Positions 6,187-14,387 of a stretch of 14,494 bases of DNA are shown here, in pieces. This stretch comes from Schaedlerella sp. (GTDB lineage: Bacteria > Bacillota > Clostridia > Lachnospirales > Lachnospiraceae). Position 1 is the stretch's first letter, and every line of letters begins with the position of its first letter. The translations under genes and the position numbers were made by a program. The DNA is taken from assembly GCA_020024595.1 (NCBI GenBank), contig JAHHTO010000054.1, positions 1 through 14,494 of the forward strand, in the 5' to 3' direction. A model generated the notes under the pieces. That model was not told the origin of the DNA, did not search any database, and saw nothing but the letters and a program-made list of their open reading frames with translations.

Positions 6187-7059
6187 ATGAAGTGCAAACG
6201 TAAATATATTGGGATATTTTATATTGTTCTTGCTGCATTTTTCTTTGCATTGATGGGAATGTTTGTACGGCTGGCGGGAGATCTTCCGGCGGTACAGAAA
6301 AGCTTTTTTCGAAATCTGGTATCACTGGTATTTTCTGGAGCAATTCTGGCAAGAGAAAAGGTGTGGTTTTCAGGAAAAAGAGAAAATATCAAGTACTTGT
6401 TGATACGTGCAGTGGCAGGTACCATTGGAATTCTGTGTAATTTTTATGCGGTAGACCATATGGTGCTTTCGGATGCGTCGATGTTGAATAAGATGTCTCC
6501 GTTTTTTGCAATTATATTTAGCTATTTTATCTTAAAAGAGAAAGTGAATGTACCACAGATTTTGATTGTTGCAGGTGCATTTTTAGGAAGCTTGCTGATC
6601 ATTAAACCGACGCCTGCTATTTTTGACTCTCCGGCAGCATTGGCAGGACTTATGGGAGGCTTAGGAGCAGGTGTGGCATACACTTACGTTCGTGTACTTG
6701 GACAAAAGGGAGAGAAGGGGTCATTTGTTGTATTTGTTTTTTCATCATTTTCTTGTGTTGTGACTCTGCCGTATCTTCTTTTGAACTTCCATCCGATGTC
6801 GAAAGTTCAGCTATTGTATCTGCTGCTGGCGGGAGTATCTGCGGCAGGAGGACAGTATAGTATAACAGCGGCGTATTTCCATGCTCCGGCAAAGGAAATT
6901 TCGGTTTATGACTATTCGCAAATTCTCTTTTCAGCATTTTTAGGAGTTGTTGTTTTCGGTCAATTTCCCGATGTATACAGCTGGATTGGATATATCTTCA
7001 TATGTTCGATGGCAGTTATTATGTTTATATATAATAAAAGAATGGAGAACACAGTATAA
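6187..7059 (+). CDS. DMT-superfamily permease (EamA-type), substrate unknown
   Basis: This is a 290-residue inner membrane protein with about ten hydrophobic helices in two EamA-like repeats, the usual size for drug/metabolite transporters. Typical features are YIVLAAFFFALMGMFVRLAG in helix 1, the SDASMLNKMSPFFAIIFSYF segment of the first repeat, an ILKEK loop and AAYFHAPAKEISVYDYSQILF in the second. Substrate cannot be predicted. The ATG at 6187 is preferred because ACAGGTG lies five bases upstream. In-frame ATGs at 6154 and 6169 would add a polar leader with poor ribosome binding sites. The gene begins 43 bp after the SufB-type gene with no terminator between, so it is probably read from the same transcript, although a functional link to Fe-S assembly is not evident. 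It converges on asnA and shares a terminator with it. Confidence 0.88.
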   Translation: MKCKRKYIGIFYIVLAAFFFALMGMFVRLAGDLPAVQKSFFRNLVSLVFSGAILAREKVWFSGKRENIKYLLIRAVAGTIGILCNFYAVDHMVLSDASMLNKMSPFFAIIFSYFILKEKVNVPQILIVAGAFLGSLLIIKPTPAIFDSPAALAGLMGGLGAGVAYTYVRVLGQKGEKGSFVVFVFSSFSCVVTLPYLLLNFHPMSKVQLLYLLLAGVSAAGGQYSITAAYFHAPAKEISVYDYSQILFSAFLGVVVFGQFPDVYSWIGYIFICSMAVIMFIYNKRMENTV

Positions 7060-7136
7060 AGACGATACAAATACCGAACACAGAATTCATACTTTCCCTT
7101 TGAAATATTCATGTTCAAAAGAAGAGTATGCGTATT

Positions 7137-7190
7137 AAAAAAGGAGCAGAAATCGGAAATAAATTCTGATTTCAGCTCCTTTAATTTATT
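7137..7190. terminator. Bidirectional terminator between the permease and asnA
   Basis: AAAGGAGC-A-GAAATC (7140-7154) pairs with GATTTC-A-GCTCCTTT (7168-7182) with a single A-A mismatch, over a 13-base loop. On the minus strand the stem is followed by TTTTTT, a textbook terminator for asnA. On the plus strand the tail is TTTAATTTATTATT, adequate for the permease transcript. Confidence 0.88.
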
Positions 7191-7198
7191 ATTCTCTT

Positions 7199-8209
7199 TT
7201 ACAGAAGTTGAATTCCATGTTCGAGTGCACAAGAGACGATCTCTTCTGGCCACAAGGAAGCATGGACTTCACCAATGTGTGCTTTACGCAGATAATACAT
7301 ACAAATTCGAGACTGCCCGATTCCACCACCAATGGTGTATGGAAGTTCACAGTTTAAGAGTGCTTTCTGGAATGCAAGTTCAGAACGATCTTCGCAGCCA
7401 GCTTCTTTTAATTGTTTTATAAGAGAAGTCTCATCTACACGAATGCCCATGGAGGATAATTCCAGAGCAATATCCAGCACCGGATAGTAAACGATAATAT
7501 CTCCATTCAATTCCCAGTCATCATAGTCTGGTGCACGACCGTCATGCTTTTCTCCAGAAGCAAGTATTTTTCCAATCTGAGAAATAAAAACAGCCCCTTT
7601 TGTTTTGGCAATGTTGTATTCACGCTCTTTTGGCGTTGCTTCTGGATACATATCTTCCAGCTCTTGCGATGTGATAAAGAAGATATCATCTGGGAGAAGC
7701 GGAGTGATATAATTATAGCGTCTGGAAATGAAACCTTCGGTTTCTTTTAGTGCACCAAATACTTTGCGGACAGTATATTCTAATGTTTCCATGTTACGTT
7801 CCTGCTTTGAAATCACTTTTTCCCAGTCCCATTGATCGACGTAGAGAGAATGGATATTATCTGTATCCTCGTCTCTACGGATTGCGGTCATATCAGTGTA
7901 TAGTCCTTCGCCGGAATGGAAATCATAATGCTTTAAGGCGTATCGCTTCCACTTGGCCAATGAATGTACAATCTCTGCGATAGCGTCATCCTGCTCTTTA
8001 ATTCCGAATGAAACAGGGCGTTCCACCCCGTTTAAGTTATCATTCAATCCAGATGCCGGTGTTACAAACAGTGGTGCAGATACACGGGTCAGATGCAGTG
8101 CTTTTGCCAATGACCGTTCAAAATGGTCTTTGATTTCCTTAATGGCAACCTCGGTTTCCCGGATTGTCAGAGGAGAGGAATAACCATCGGGTATAATTAA
8201 ATGTTCCAT
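7199..8209 (-). CDS. asnA: Aspartate--ammonia ligase (ammonia-dependent asparagine synthetase)
   Basis: This cytoplasmic enzyme makes asparagine from aspartate, ammonia and ATP, releasing AMP and pyrophosphate. It is structurally a class II aminoacyl-tRNA synthetase relative. The 336 residues match the AsnA length of about 330. Family motifs are TRVSAPLFV (41-49), LNDNLNGVERPVSF (55-68), the GLYTDMTAIRRDED block (102-115), HSLYVDQWDWE (120-130) and a C-terminal IGGGIGQSR glycine-rich loop. The start ATG has AAGGAG nine bases upstream on the minus strand. The gene is monocistronic, with its own promoter (8272-8300) and a strong terminator. The predicted leader of about 55 bases is too short for a T-box, so tRNA-Asn control by that route is unlikely. 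Confidence 0.97.
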   Translation of the reverse strand: MEHLIIPDGYSSPLTIRETEVAIKEIKDHFERSLAKALHLTRVSAPLFVTPASGLNDNLNGVERPVSFGIKEQDDAIAEIVHSLAKWKRYALKHYDFHSGEGLYTDMTAIRRDEDTDNIHSLYVDQWDWEKVISKQERNMETLEYTVRKVFGALKETEGFISRRYNYITPLLPDDIFFITSQELEDMYPEATPKEREYNIAKTKGAVFISQIGKILASGEKHDGRAPDYDDWELNGDIIVYYPVLDIALELSSMGIRVDETSLIKQLKEAGCEDRSELAFQKALLNCELPYTIGGGIGQSRICMYYLRKAHIGEVHASLWPEEIVSCALEHGIQLL

Positions 8210-8271
8210 TTTCCATCACTCCTTTTCATAGTGTAAACAGTATATCTATAAGCATGTTCACAGATACTCCT

Positions 8272-8300
8272 ATTTTAATGAGCATCCTGCTATATGTCAA
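8272..8300 (-). promoter_or_regulatory. Predicted sigma-A promoter for asnA
   Basis: On the minus strand TTGACA (8300-8295) and TAAAAT (8277-8272) are separated by exactly 17 bp, a perfect -35 and a five-of-six -10. Transcription would start near 8265, about 55 bases before the asnA start codon. Confidence 0.75.
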
Positions 8301-8605
8301 ATATTTTTGAGAAAATCCTTCTTAAAATAGTTGGATGGATCAGGAAGGAAAGTTATTTTTATTCGGAAAGATAGGGCGCATATCATTTATTATTTTATCG
8401 TACAATATAGATAAGTACAGGTTATAAAACAAGAAAAAATTGTGTAAAAATGCATAAAAAATCGAGAGAAATACTGTAAAATAATGCCAAAGTATATTTA
8501 GTTCTAATAAAAAAGGACAAAAGTCCTATTATAGAAATAGAATATGTGTTATTGTTCCTTTAGGACAGTTAGTAACCGACTCTTAAGAAAAGGAGAAAAG
8601 GATTT
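8301..8605 (+). promoter_or_regulatory. AT-rich leader region of the nucleoside uptake operon with competing hairpins
   Basis: No gene is visible. TACAAT (8401-8406) and TAAAAT (8477-8482) could be -10 boxes, but neither has a convincing -35. Near the 3' end, AGGAC-AAAA-GTCCT (8514-8527) can form a hairpin flanked by TTCTA/TAGAA (8502-8506, 8532-8536). GTCCTA (8523-8528) can instead pair with TAGGAC (8561-8566). A weak CUCUU/AGGAG pairing (8580-8584, 8591-8595) would cover the ribosome binding site. This looks like a mutually exclusive fold, but I cannot match it to a known riboswitch; in particular the conserved purine aptamer bases are not seen. Confidence 0.35.
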
Positions 8606-9784
8606 ATGAAAAAGAGAATTGTTGGAATGTTACTTGCAGGTGTGATGGTATTTTCACTGACCGCATGTGGCGGTGGTGAGAGCAGTGAAAAAGGGGAGAC
8701 GAAAGAGTCAGAATCTGATATGAAGGTGGCAATGGTTACCGATTCAGGTGATATTACAGACCAGAGTTTTAACCAGACAACTTATGAATCAAGCAAAGCA
8801 TGGTCAGAGGAGAATGAGGTGGAATTTACCTATTACAAGCCAGAAAGTGACTCTGATGAAGCCAGAAAGGCCAGCGTTGATCAGGCGGTTGCAGATGGAG
8901 CAAATGTCATTCTGTTGCCAGGATACTTATTCGCAGCTACAGTTGTTGAGCAGTCAGAGATGTATCCAGATGTGAAATTTGTTGCACTTGACGTTGGAGC
9001 AGGGGATATTCTTGGAGCAGGCGTTGGCGAGGACTATGACGGCAATCCAGATAACTATGATGTAAAAGAATACTACAATTCAGAGAATGTTTATACCTGT
9101 ACTTATCAGGAAGACCTTTCCGGTTATATGGCAGGATATGCAGCAGTTAAGCTAGGGTACAAGCACCTCGGATTTTTGGGCGGAATGAATGTGCCGGCAG
9201 TAACCCGTTTCGGATATGGTTATGTGCAAGGTGCGAATGAAGCAGCAAAAGAACTTGGAATCGTAGATCAGGTTTCAGTAGAATATGTATGTGGCGGTCA
9301 GTTTTATGGTGATGCTGATATTACAGCTTACATGGATACATGGTATGGATCAAAAGGTGTAGAAACTGTGTTTGCATGTGGAGGCGGTATCTTCACATCA
9401 GCAGCTGAGGCGGCAACTAAGACAGGCGGTAAAGTGATTGGTGTTGACTCTGATCAGGCACCGATTATCGGTGAGGACTTAACGGTTACATCAGCAATGA
9501 AAAGTCTTGGAACAACAGTTAAAACAGTTCTAACAGACATTAAAGCTGGTAACTGGAGTGACTATGCAGGAAAGATCGATAACCTTGGATTAGTATCTGA
9601 GAATCCGGAAGAGAACTTCGTACAGCTTCCACTTGAGACAACTCAGTGGGGGGATGGTTTTACAGAGGATGATTACCATACACTTGTAAAAGCAATGTAT
9701 GATGGAGAAATTGAGGTTTCCAATGATATCACAGCAATGCCAAAGACAGATATCAAAGTAAACGACTACGGTAGCATTAAGTAA
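8606..9784 (+). CDS. BMP-family (PnrA-like) nucleoside-binding lipoprotein
   Basis: This is the extracellular substrate-binding lipoprotein of the ABC importer encoded downstream. It has 392 residues. The signal peptide has a KKR start, a hydrophobic core and the lipobox LTAC, so lipidation is expected at Cys21 with a Gly/Ser/Glu-rich linker after it. The mature protein opens with KVAMVTDSGDITDQSFNQ, the hallmark of the BMP/Med/PnrA family, whose characterised members bind purine or other nucleosides. Later motifs include GVDSDQAP. AAAGGAG lies ten bases before the ATG. A terminator follows the gene, which should make the binding protein more abundant than the transporter subunits. Linkage to udp and deoC supports nucleosides as substrate, although pyrimidine versus purine preference is not evident. 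Confidence 0.93.
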   Translation: MKKRIVGMLLAGVMVFSLTACGGGESSEKGETKESESDMKVAMVTDSGDITDQSFNQTTYESSKAWSEENEVEFTYYKPESDSDEARKASVDQAVADGANVILLPGYLFAATVVEQSEMYPDVKFVALDVGAGDILGAGVGEDYDGNPDNYDVKEYYNSENVYTCTYQEDLSGYMAGYAAVKLGYKHLGFLGGMNVPAVTRFGYGYVQGANEAAKELGIVDQVSVEYVCGGQFYGDADITAYMDTWYGSKGVETVFACGGGIFTSAAEAATKTGGKVIGVDSDQAPIIGEDLTVTSAMKSLGTTVKTVLTDIKAGNWSDYAGKIDNLGLVSENPEENFVQLPLETTQWGDGFTEDDYHTLVKAMYDGEIEVSNDITAMPKTDIKVNDYGSIK

Positions 9785-9802
9785 ATACCGGGTGGAGAAT
9801 AA

Positions 9803-9831
9803 GGGGGAGCAGGTGTCGCCTGCTCCTTTTT
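9803..9831 (+). terminator. Intercistronic terminator after the binding-protein gene
   Basis: GGAGCAGG (9806-9813) pairs perfectly with CCTGCTCC (9819-9826) over a five-base TGTCG loop, followed by five T residues. It begins shortly after the lipoprotein stop and lies 68 bp before the ATPase start. Partial read-through would supply the downstream genes. No strong second promoter is visible after it. Confidence 0.92.
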
Positions 9832-9898
9832 CCATACACCGGAAGTTTAAAAGCAGAGTTTTTAGAACAAGCATAATATGAGAGGAGGTACGTAAAGA

Positions 9899-11440
9899 AT
9901 GGAAAATTATGCAATTGAGATGCTTAATATCACAAAGCGGTTTCCGGGAATTATTGCAAATGACAATATCACTTTACAATTGAAAAGAGGAGAAGTCCAT
10001 GCACTGTTAGGAGAAAATGGTGCTGGAAAATCCACACTGATGAGCGTACTTTTTGGATTGTATCAGCCGGAAGAGGGAGAAATCCACAAAGATGGAAAAA
10101 AAGTAGAGATTAAAGATCCGAATGATGCAAATGCACTTGGAATCGGAATGGTGCACCAACATTTTAAGCTTGTAGAATGTTTTAGTGTTCTGGAGAATAT
10201 CATTCTTGGAGTAGAAACGACCAAAGCCGGCCTGCTTCAGAAGGAAGCAGCAAGAAAAAGAGTGATGGAGCTTTCTGAAAAATATGGACTGTCTGTTGAT
10301 CCAGAGGCATTGATCGAAGATATCACGGTAGGAATGCAACAGAGAACGGAGATTTTAAAGATGCTTTACCGTGACAATGAGATTTTGATTTTTGATGAAC
10401 CGACTGCAGTATTGACGCCACAGGAGATTCAGGAGTTGATGGAAATCATGAAAAATCTTGCGGCGGAGGGGAAAAGTATTCTGTTTATTACGCATAAGCT
10501 TGGTGAAATTATGCAGGTAGCAGACCGATGCAGTGTACTTAGAAAAGGGAAATACATCGGAACAGTAGAGATCAAGGATACCACTCCAGAAAAATTGTCA
10601 GCAATGATGGTTGGGCGTGATGTGAATTTTGTAGTAGAGAAAAAGCCGGCAAAACCGGGAGATGTTATTTTGGATATTCAGGGAATGACAGTTGCTTCAA
10701 GACATCATAAAAACAATGCAGTGAACAATGTATCTTTTCAGGTAAAACGCGGAGAAATCGTCTGTGTTGCAGGAATTGACGGTAATGGACAGACAGAGTT
10801 AGTGTATGGACTGTCAGGATTGGAATCGTTGAAGAGCGGGAAGATTATCATGAACGGAGAGGATATTACACATATGTCGATTCGTAATCGTCTGACGTCA
10901 GGAATGAGTCATATTCCGGAAGATAGACACAAACACGGATTGGTGCTGGATTATTCACTGGAAGACAATATTGTGCTTCAGAGATATTTTGAACCGGAGT
11001 TTACAAGCAAATTCGGATTTTTAAAACGAAAAGAAATTCGTAAGTATGCAAATCGTCTGATTGAGCAGTATGATGTTCGTTCGGGGCAGGGAGCAGTTAC
11101 GAAAGCACGATCTATGTCCGGTGGCAATCAGCAGAAAGCGATTATTGCCCGTGAGATTGATAAAAATCCGGAACTTTTGGTTGCGGTACAGCCAACACGT
11201 GGGTTAGATGTTGGAGCAATCGAATATATTCATAAACAGCTTGTAGCACAGAGAGACGCGGGGAAGGGTGTTCTTCTTATCAGCCTGGAACTGGATGAAG
11301 TTATGAATGTTTCGGATCGGATCCTTGTGATGTATGAAGGGGAAATTGTAGGAGAATTTGACCCGAAGAACGTAACGGTAGAAGAACTTGGTCTGTACAT
11401 GGCAGGTTCTAAGAGAGAGGGGGTAGAAGTAGATGAGTAA
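9899..11440 (+). CDS. nupO: Nucleoside ABC transporter, double ATP-binding subunit
   Basis: This cytoplasmic ATPase of a BMP-type nucleoside importer has 513 residues with two fused ABC domains. Domain 1 has Walker A GENGAGKST (38-46), a degenerate signature VGMQQRTEI (144-152), Walker B EILIFDEP (161-168) and switch His199. Domain 2 has an altered Walker A GIDGNGQTEL (292-301), an intact signature SGGNQQ (407-412) and a Walker B ending VAVQPTRGLD (428-437) without the usual DEP. Such asymmetry is normal for the RbsA/NupO family and implies one canonical ATP site. The start has GAGGAGG ten bases upstream. The stop overlaps the next gene by eight bases. The symbol follows B. subtilis NupNOPQ (YufNOPQ). 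A sugar substrate is formally possible but less likely given the neighbours. Confidence 0.92.
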   Translation: MENYAIEMLNITKRFPGIIANDNITLQLKRGEVHALLGENGAGKSTLMSVLFGLYQPEEGEIHKDGKKVEIKDPNDANALGIGMVHQHFKLVECFSVLENIILGVETTKAGLLQKEAARKRVMELSEKYGLSVDPEALIEDITVGMQQRTEILKMLYRDNEILIFDEPTAVLTPQEIQELMEIMKNLAAEGKSILFITHKLGEIMQVADRCSVLRKGKYIGTVEIKDTTPEKLSAMMVGRDVNFVVEKKPAKPGDVILDIQGMTVASRHHKNNAVNNVSFQVKRGEIVCVAGIDGNGQTELVYGLSGLESLKSGKIIMNGEDITHMSIRNRLTSGMSHIPEDRHKHGLVLDYSLEDNIVLQRYFEPEFTSKFGFLKRKEIRKYANRLIEQYDVRSGQGAVTKARSMSGGNQQKAIIAREIDKNPELLVAVQPTRGLDVGAIEYIHKQLVAQRDAGKGVLLISLELDEVMNVSDRILVMYEGEIVGEFDPKNVTVEELGLYMAGSKREGVEVDE

Positions 11441-12572
11441 TCAACAAAAGAAAAAAGAGAGTCTTTTAAGAAACAGTGCTTTCCAGACAATCATCGCATC
11501 CTTTCTTTGTATTATTATCGGTATTTTGATCGGATATGTAGTATTGTTGATCATCAATCCGCGTGGTGCGGGGCAAGCAATCATGGCTATTTTGAAAAAT
11601 TATTTCTACTATCCGAGTGCAGTTGCAGTAACCAAATATCTTGGAACAACGTTGGTAAAAGCGTCAGCACTTCTGATGTGTTCCCTTTCCGTGTTGTTTG
11701 CGTATAAAGTAGGATTATTTAACATTGGCGCAGCAGGACAGTATGTAATTGGGGCAGGAGCAAGTCTTTACTTAGCTGTACAGTTTGATATGCCGTGGTA
11801 TATCTGTCTGATAGCAGCCGTGGTAGCAGCAGCTGTAGTCGGGGGAGTTTCAGGATTCTTAAAGGCATATTTTAATGTGAACGAAGTTATTTCCTGTATT
11901 ATGCTGAACTGGATCGGACTTTACAGTGTCAATATGCTCCTGACAAAGATTAAGGATCAGTCTACACCATATACAAAAACATTGACTAGTTCCAATAGGA
12001 CTGCATTACTTCCAAATGCAGGACTGGACAAGCTGTTTGCAAACAATGAGTTCGTTACTATCGGAATCGTGTTGGCGGTCATCATGGCGATCCTTGTGTG
12101 GGTACTTCTGGAAAAAACGAAATTCGGCTATGAATTGAAAGCGACAGGATTGAATAAGAATGCTGCAAAATATTGTGGTATGCATGAAAAACGAAATATC
12201 ATACTGACAATGATCATTGCCGGGGGACTGGCAGGCTTTGGTGCAGGAATCTTCTACTTAACAGGGATTGAACAGTGGATGGTGCAACAGACAACAGTTC
12301 CGGCTATGGGCTTTAATGGGATTGCGGCTGCCTTCCTTGGAGGATCGAATCCGATCGGAGCGATTTTCTCATCGTATTTTATTCAGCACATTACAAGTGG
12401 TGGAACCTATGTTGATAAAACGATGTACTGTACACAGATTTCTGATTTGATTTCAGCATTTATCATTTATCTGTGTGGATTCGTACTTTTCTTCAAAATC
12501 TGGTTGAACAGATTTCTTAATAAAAGAGAAGAAAAACGGCTTCTAAATGAACAGAAAGGGGGCGAAGCATAA
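11433..12572 (+). CDS. nupP: Nucleoside ABC transporter, membrane subunit 1
   Basis: This integral membrane permease has 379 residues and belongs to the BPD_transp_2 family, forming a heterodimer with the product of the next gene. After a short positively charged cytoplasmic N-terminus (QQKKKESLLRN) it has about nine or ten hydrophobic segments. Family hallmarks are the KVGLFNIGAAGQYVIGAGAS segment near residue 91, GYELKATGLNKNAAKYCGM, which should be the cytoplasmic loop contacting the ATPase, and GFNGIAAAFLGGSNPIGA near the C-terminus. The start ATG overlaps the ATPase stop by eight bases, with GAGAGGGGG about nine bases upstream, so the two are translationally coupled. The stop overlaps the next start by one base (TAATG). 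No defect is seen. Confidence 0.9.
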   Translation: MSNQQKKKESLLRNSAFQTIIASFLCIIIGILIGYVVLLIINPRGAGQAIMAILKNYFYYPSAVAVTKYLGTTLVKASALLMCSLSVLFAYKVGLFNIGAAGQYVIGAGASLYLAVQFDMPWYICLIAAVVAAAVVGGVSGFLKAYFNVNEVISCIMLNWIGLYSVNMLLTKIKDQSTPYTKTLTSSNRTALLPNAGLDKLFANNEFVTIGIVLAVIMAILVWVLLEKTKFGYELKATGLNKNAAKYCGMHEKRNIILTMIIAGGLAGFGAGIFYLTGIEQWMVQQTTVPAMGFNGIAAAFLGGSNPIGAIFSSYFIQHITSGGTYVDKTMYCTQISDLISAFIIYLCGFVLFFKIWLNRFLNKREEKRLLNEQKGGEA

Positions 12573-13513
12573 TGTTATTATTGATTCAGTATATGTTGAT
12601 TTTTGCCTCGGTTCTTGTACTTGTGGCACTTGGGGGATGTTTCTCGGAGCACAGTGGCGTAATCAATATCGGATTAGAGGGAATTATGGTTATGGGTGCT
12701 TTAGGAGGAGCACTTATGATGAAATATATCCCGGCAGGACTTGCGGCTCCGTTGGTGATTCTACTTGTCATTCTGGCGAGCGTTCTGATTGGTATGCTTT
12801 TTTCTCTTTTGCTTGGGGTAGCGGCAATCCGTTTTAATGCGGATCAGACGCTGGTTGGTACTGCATTAAATTTACTGGGACCAGCGGCAGCAGTTGTTCT
12901 GGTAAGAGCGATCAACACAGCAGAAAGTGTAGATAATGTATCGTCGACAATTGCGTATGGACATGCCAAGAAAGCATTTATTATGAATATTGGAAAATTT
13001 GAATTTAACTGGTTTATGTTGCTTGCGCTGTTCATTCTGATTGTAGCATACATTGTGCTCTATAAAACAAAATTTGGACTGAGACTTTGTGCGTGTGGTG
13101 AACATCCACAGGCTGCAGATTCAGTGGGAATTAATGTGTATAAAATGCGTTATGCAGGAGTCTTGATTTCAGGTGCACTTGGTGGGCTTGGCGGACTGGT
13201 GTATATCACAGCGGGCGTTAGTGAATGGAAGTTTGAAAATGGAGTTGCAGGATTTGGATTTCTTGCTCTTGCTGTTATGATTTTTGGACAGTGGAAACCG
13301 ATCAATATCGGACTTGCAGCACTTTTGTTTGGTTTGTTTCGTGCCCTTTCCAACGTATACACAGGGTTTGATGCATTGGTTGCATTGAAACTTCCAAGCA
13401 CGGTATATAATATGCTTCCGTATATCATTTCGTTGATCGTTCTTGTTTTTGTATCAAAAAAATCAAGAGCACCGAAAGCAGAGGGAATTCCTTATGATAA
13501 GGGACAACGTTAA
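12572..13513 (+). CDS. nupQ: Nucleoside ABC transporter, membrane subunit 2
   Basis: This is the second BPD_transp_2 permease, 313 residues, shorter than its partner as in characterised NupPQ pairs. It begins almost directly with a membrane helix and has about eight segments. HSGVINIGLEGIMVMGALGG (from residue 27) corresponds to the FNIGAAGQ region of subunit 1. FGLRLCACGEHPQAADSVGI is the likely ATPase-contacting loop, and VAGFGFLALAVMIFGQWKPI the conserved C-terminal region. Its ATG shares one base with the upstream stop and has AAAGGGGG about ten bases before it. The C-terminal tail is short and basic (KKSRAPKAEGIPYDKGQR). It lies 42 bp before the udp start codon, with no terminator between. 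Confidence 0.9.
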   Translation: MLLLIQYMLIFASVLVLVALGGCFSEHSGVINIGLEGIMVMGALGGALMMKYIPAGLAAPLVILLVILASVLIGMLFSLLLGVAAIRFNADQTLVGTALNLLGPAAAVVLVRAINTAESVDNVSSTIAYGHAKKAFIMNIGKFEFNWFMLLALFILIVAYIVLYKTKFGLRLCACGEHPQAADSVGINVYKMRYAGVLISGALGGLGGLVYITAGVSEWKFENGVAGFGFLALAVMIFGQWKPINIGLAALLFGLFRALSNVYTGFDALVALKLPSTVYNMLPYIISLIVLVFVSKKSRAPKAEGIPYDKGQR

Positions 13514-13555
13514 CGAAGGGCGTTGAAGAGGCGCAGAACAGGAAGGAGTAAAAGG

Positions 13556-14341
13556 ATGAAAAATTATTCAGAAGATGCAAGCAGACAGTATCATATTCAG
13601 GTAGCGCAAGGAGAAGTCGGACGTTACGTCATTATGCCGGGAGACCCAAAACGGTGCGTGAAGATTGCGCAGTATTTTGACAATCCGGTTCTGGTTGCAG
13701 ATAATAGAGAATATATCACATATACAGGAACACTGGATGGCGTAAAAGTAAGTGTAACATCCACAGGAATCGGCGGACCATCTGCTTCGATTGCGATGGA
13801 AGAGCTGTATCGGTGCGGTGCGGATACTTTTATCCGTATAGGAACGTGCGGAGGTATGCAGACAGAAGTAAAAAGTGGAGATGTGGTGATTGCAACAGGG
13901 GCAATTCGGATGGAGGGAACATCCAGAGAGTATGCACCGATGGAATTTCCGGCAGTCGCAGATCTGTCAGTGACAAATGCACTTGTAAAGGCTGCCGAGA
14001 AAAAAGAGTACCCGTTTCATACGGGAGTCGTACAGTGTAAAGATGCTTTCTACGGACAGCATGAGCCGGAGACAAAACCGGTGAGTTATGAATTGATGAA
14101 CAAATGGGAGGCATGGAAGCGTCTGGGATGTATGGCATCAGAGATGGAATCAGCTGCCATGTTTGTTGTAGCAAGCTACCTTCGTGTGAGGGCCGGCTCC
14201 TGTTTCCTTGTGGTGGCAAATCAGGAAAGAGAGAAACTAGGATTGGATAATCCCGTCGTGCATGATACAGATATGGCAATTCAGGTTGCTGTTGAGGCAA
14301 TTCGTTCTCTGATACAGGAAGATAAAGAGAAAGAAAAATAA
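13556..14341 (+). CDS. udp: Uridine phosphorylase (NP-I family nucleoside phosphorylase)
   Basis: This cytoplasmic enzyme cleaves uridine with phosphate to uracil and ribose 1-phosphate. The 261 residues resemble the family length of about 253. Motifs are the phosphate-binding PGDPKR (28-33), STGIGGPS (69-76), RIGTCGG (94-100), KDAFYGQHEP (162-171) and SEMESA (195-200), which binds the ribose and defines the NP-I family. After the conserved Gln168 the residue two places on is Glu170, where E. coli Udp (Gln166, Arg168) has an arginine. This may mark a Gram-positive subfamily or a shift in base preference, so another pyrimidine or broader nucleoside phosphorylase is possible. The ATG at 13556 is chosen because AAGGAG lies seven bases upstream. 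The ATG at 13523 adds a basic, low-complexity leader. Its place between the importer and deoC indicates nucleoside salvage. Confidence 0.88.
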   Translation: MKNYSEDASRQYHIQVAQGEVGRYVIMPGDPKRCVKIAQYFDNPVLVADNREYITYTGTLDGVKVSVTSTGIGGPSASIAMEELYRCGADTFIRIGTCGGMQTEVKSGDVVIATGAIRMEGTSREYAPMEFPAVADLSVTNALVKAAEKKEYPFHTGVVQCKDAFYGQHEPETKPVSYELMNKWEAWKRLGCMASEMESAAMFVVASYLRVRAGSCFLVVANQEREKLGLDNPVVHDTDMAIQVAVEAIRSLIQEDKEKEK

Positions 14342-14387
14342 GAATCGTAAAAAAGAGAAAAGGGAACAGAAAAAGGAGGGTTACAAC

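Noticed and set aside
8210..8271. T-box or other tRNA-sensing leader before asnA
   Set aside because: The predicted leader is about 55 bases, and no specifier stem or T-box sequence is present.
8401..8482. TACAAT (8401-8406) or TAAAAT (8477-8482) as the promoter of the nucleoside operon
   Set aside because: Neither has a recognisable -35 box at 16-18 bp, so I do not assign a promoter.
13523..13555. Upstream ATG start for udp
   Set aside because: It adds MKRRRTGRSKR, a translation of the ribosome binding region, while ATG 13556 has AAGGAG at ideal spacing.
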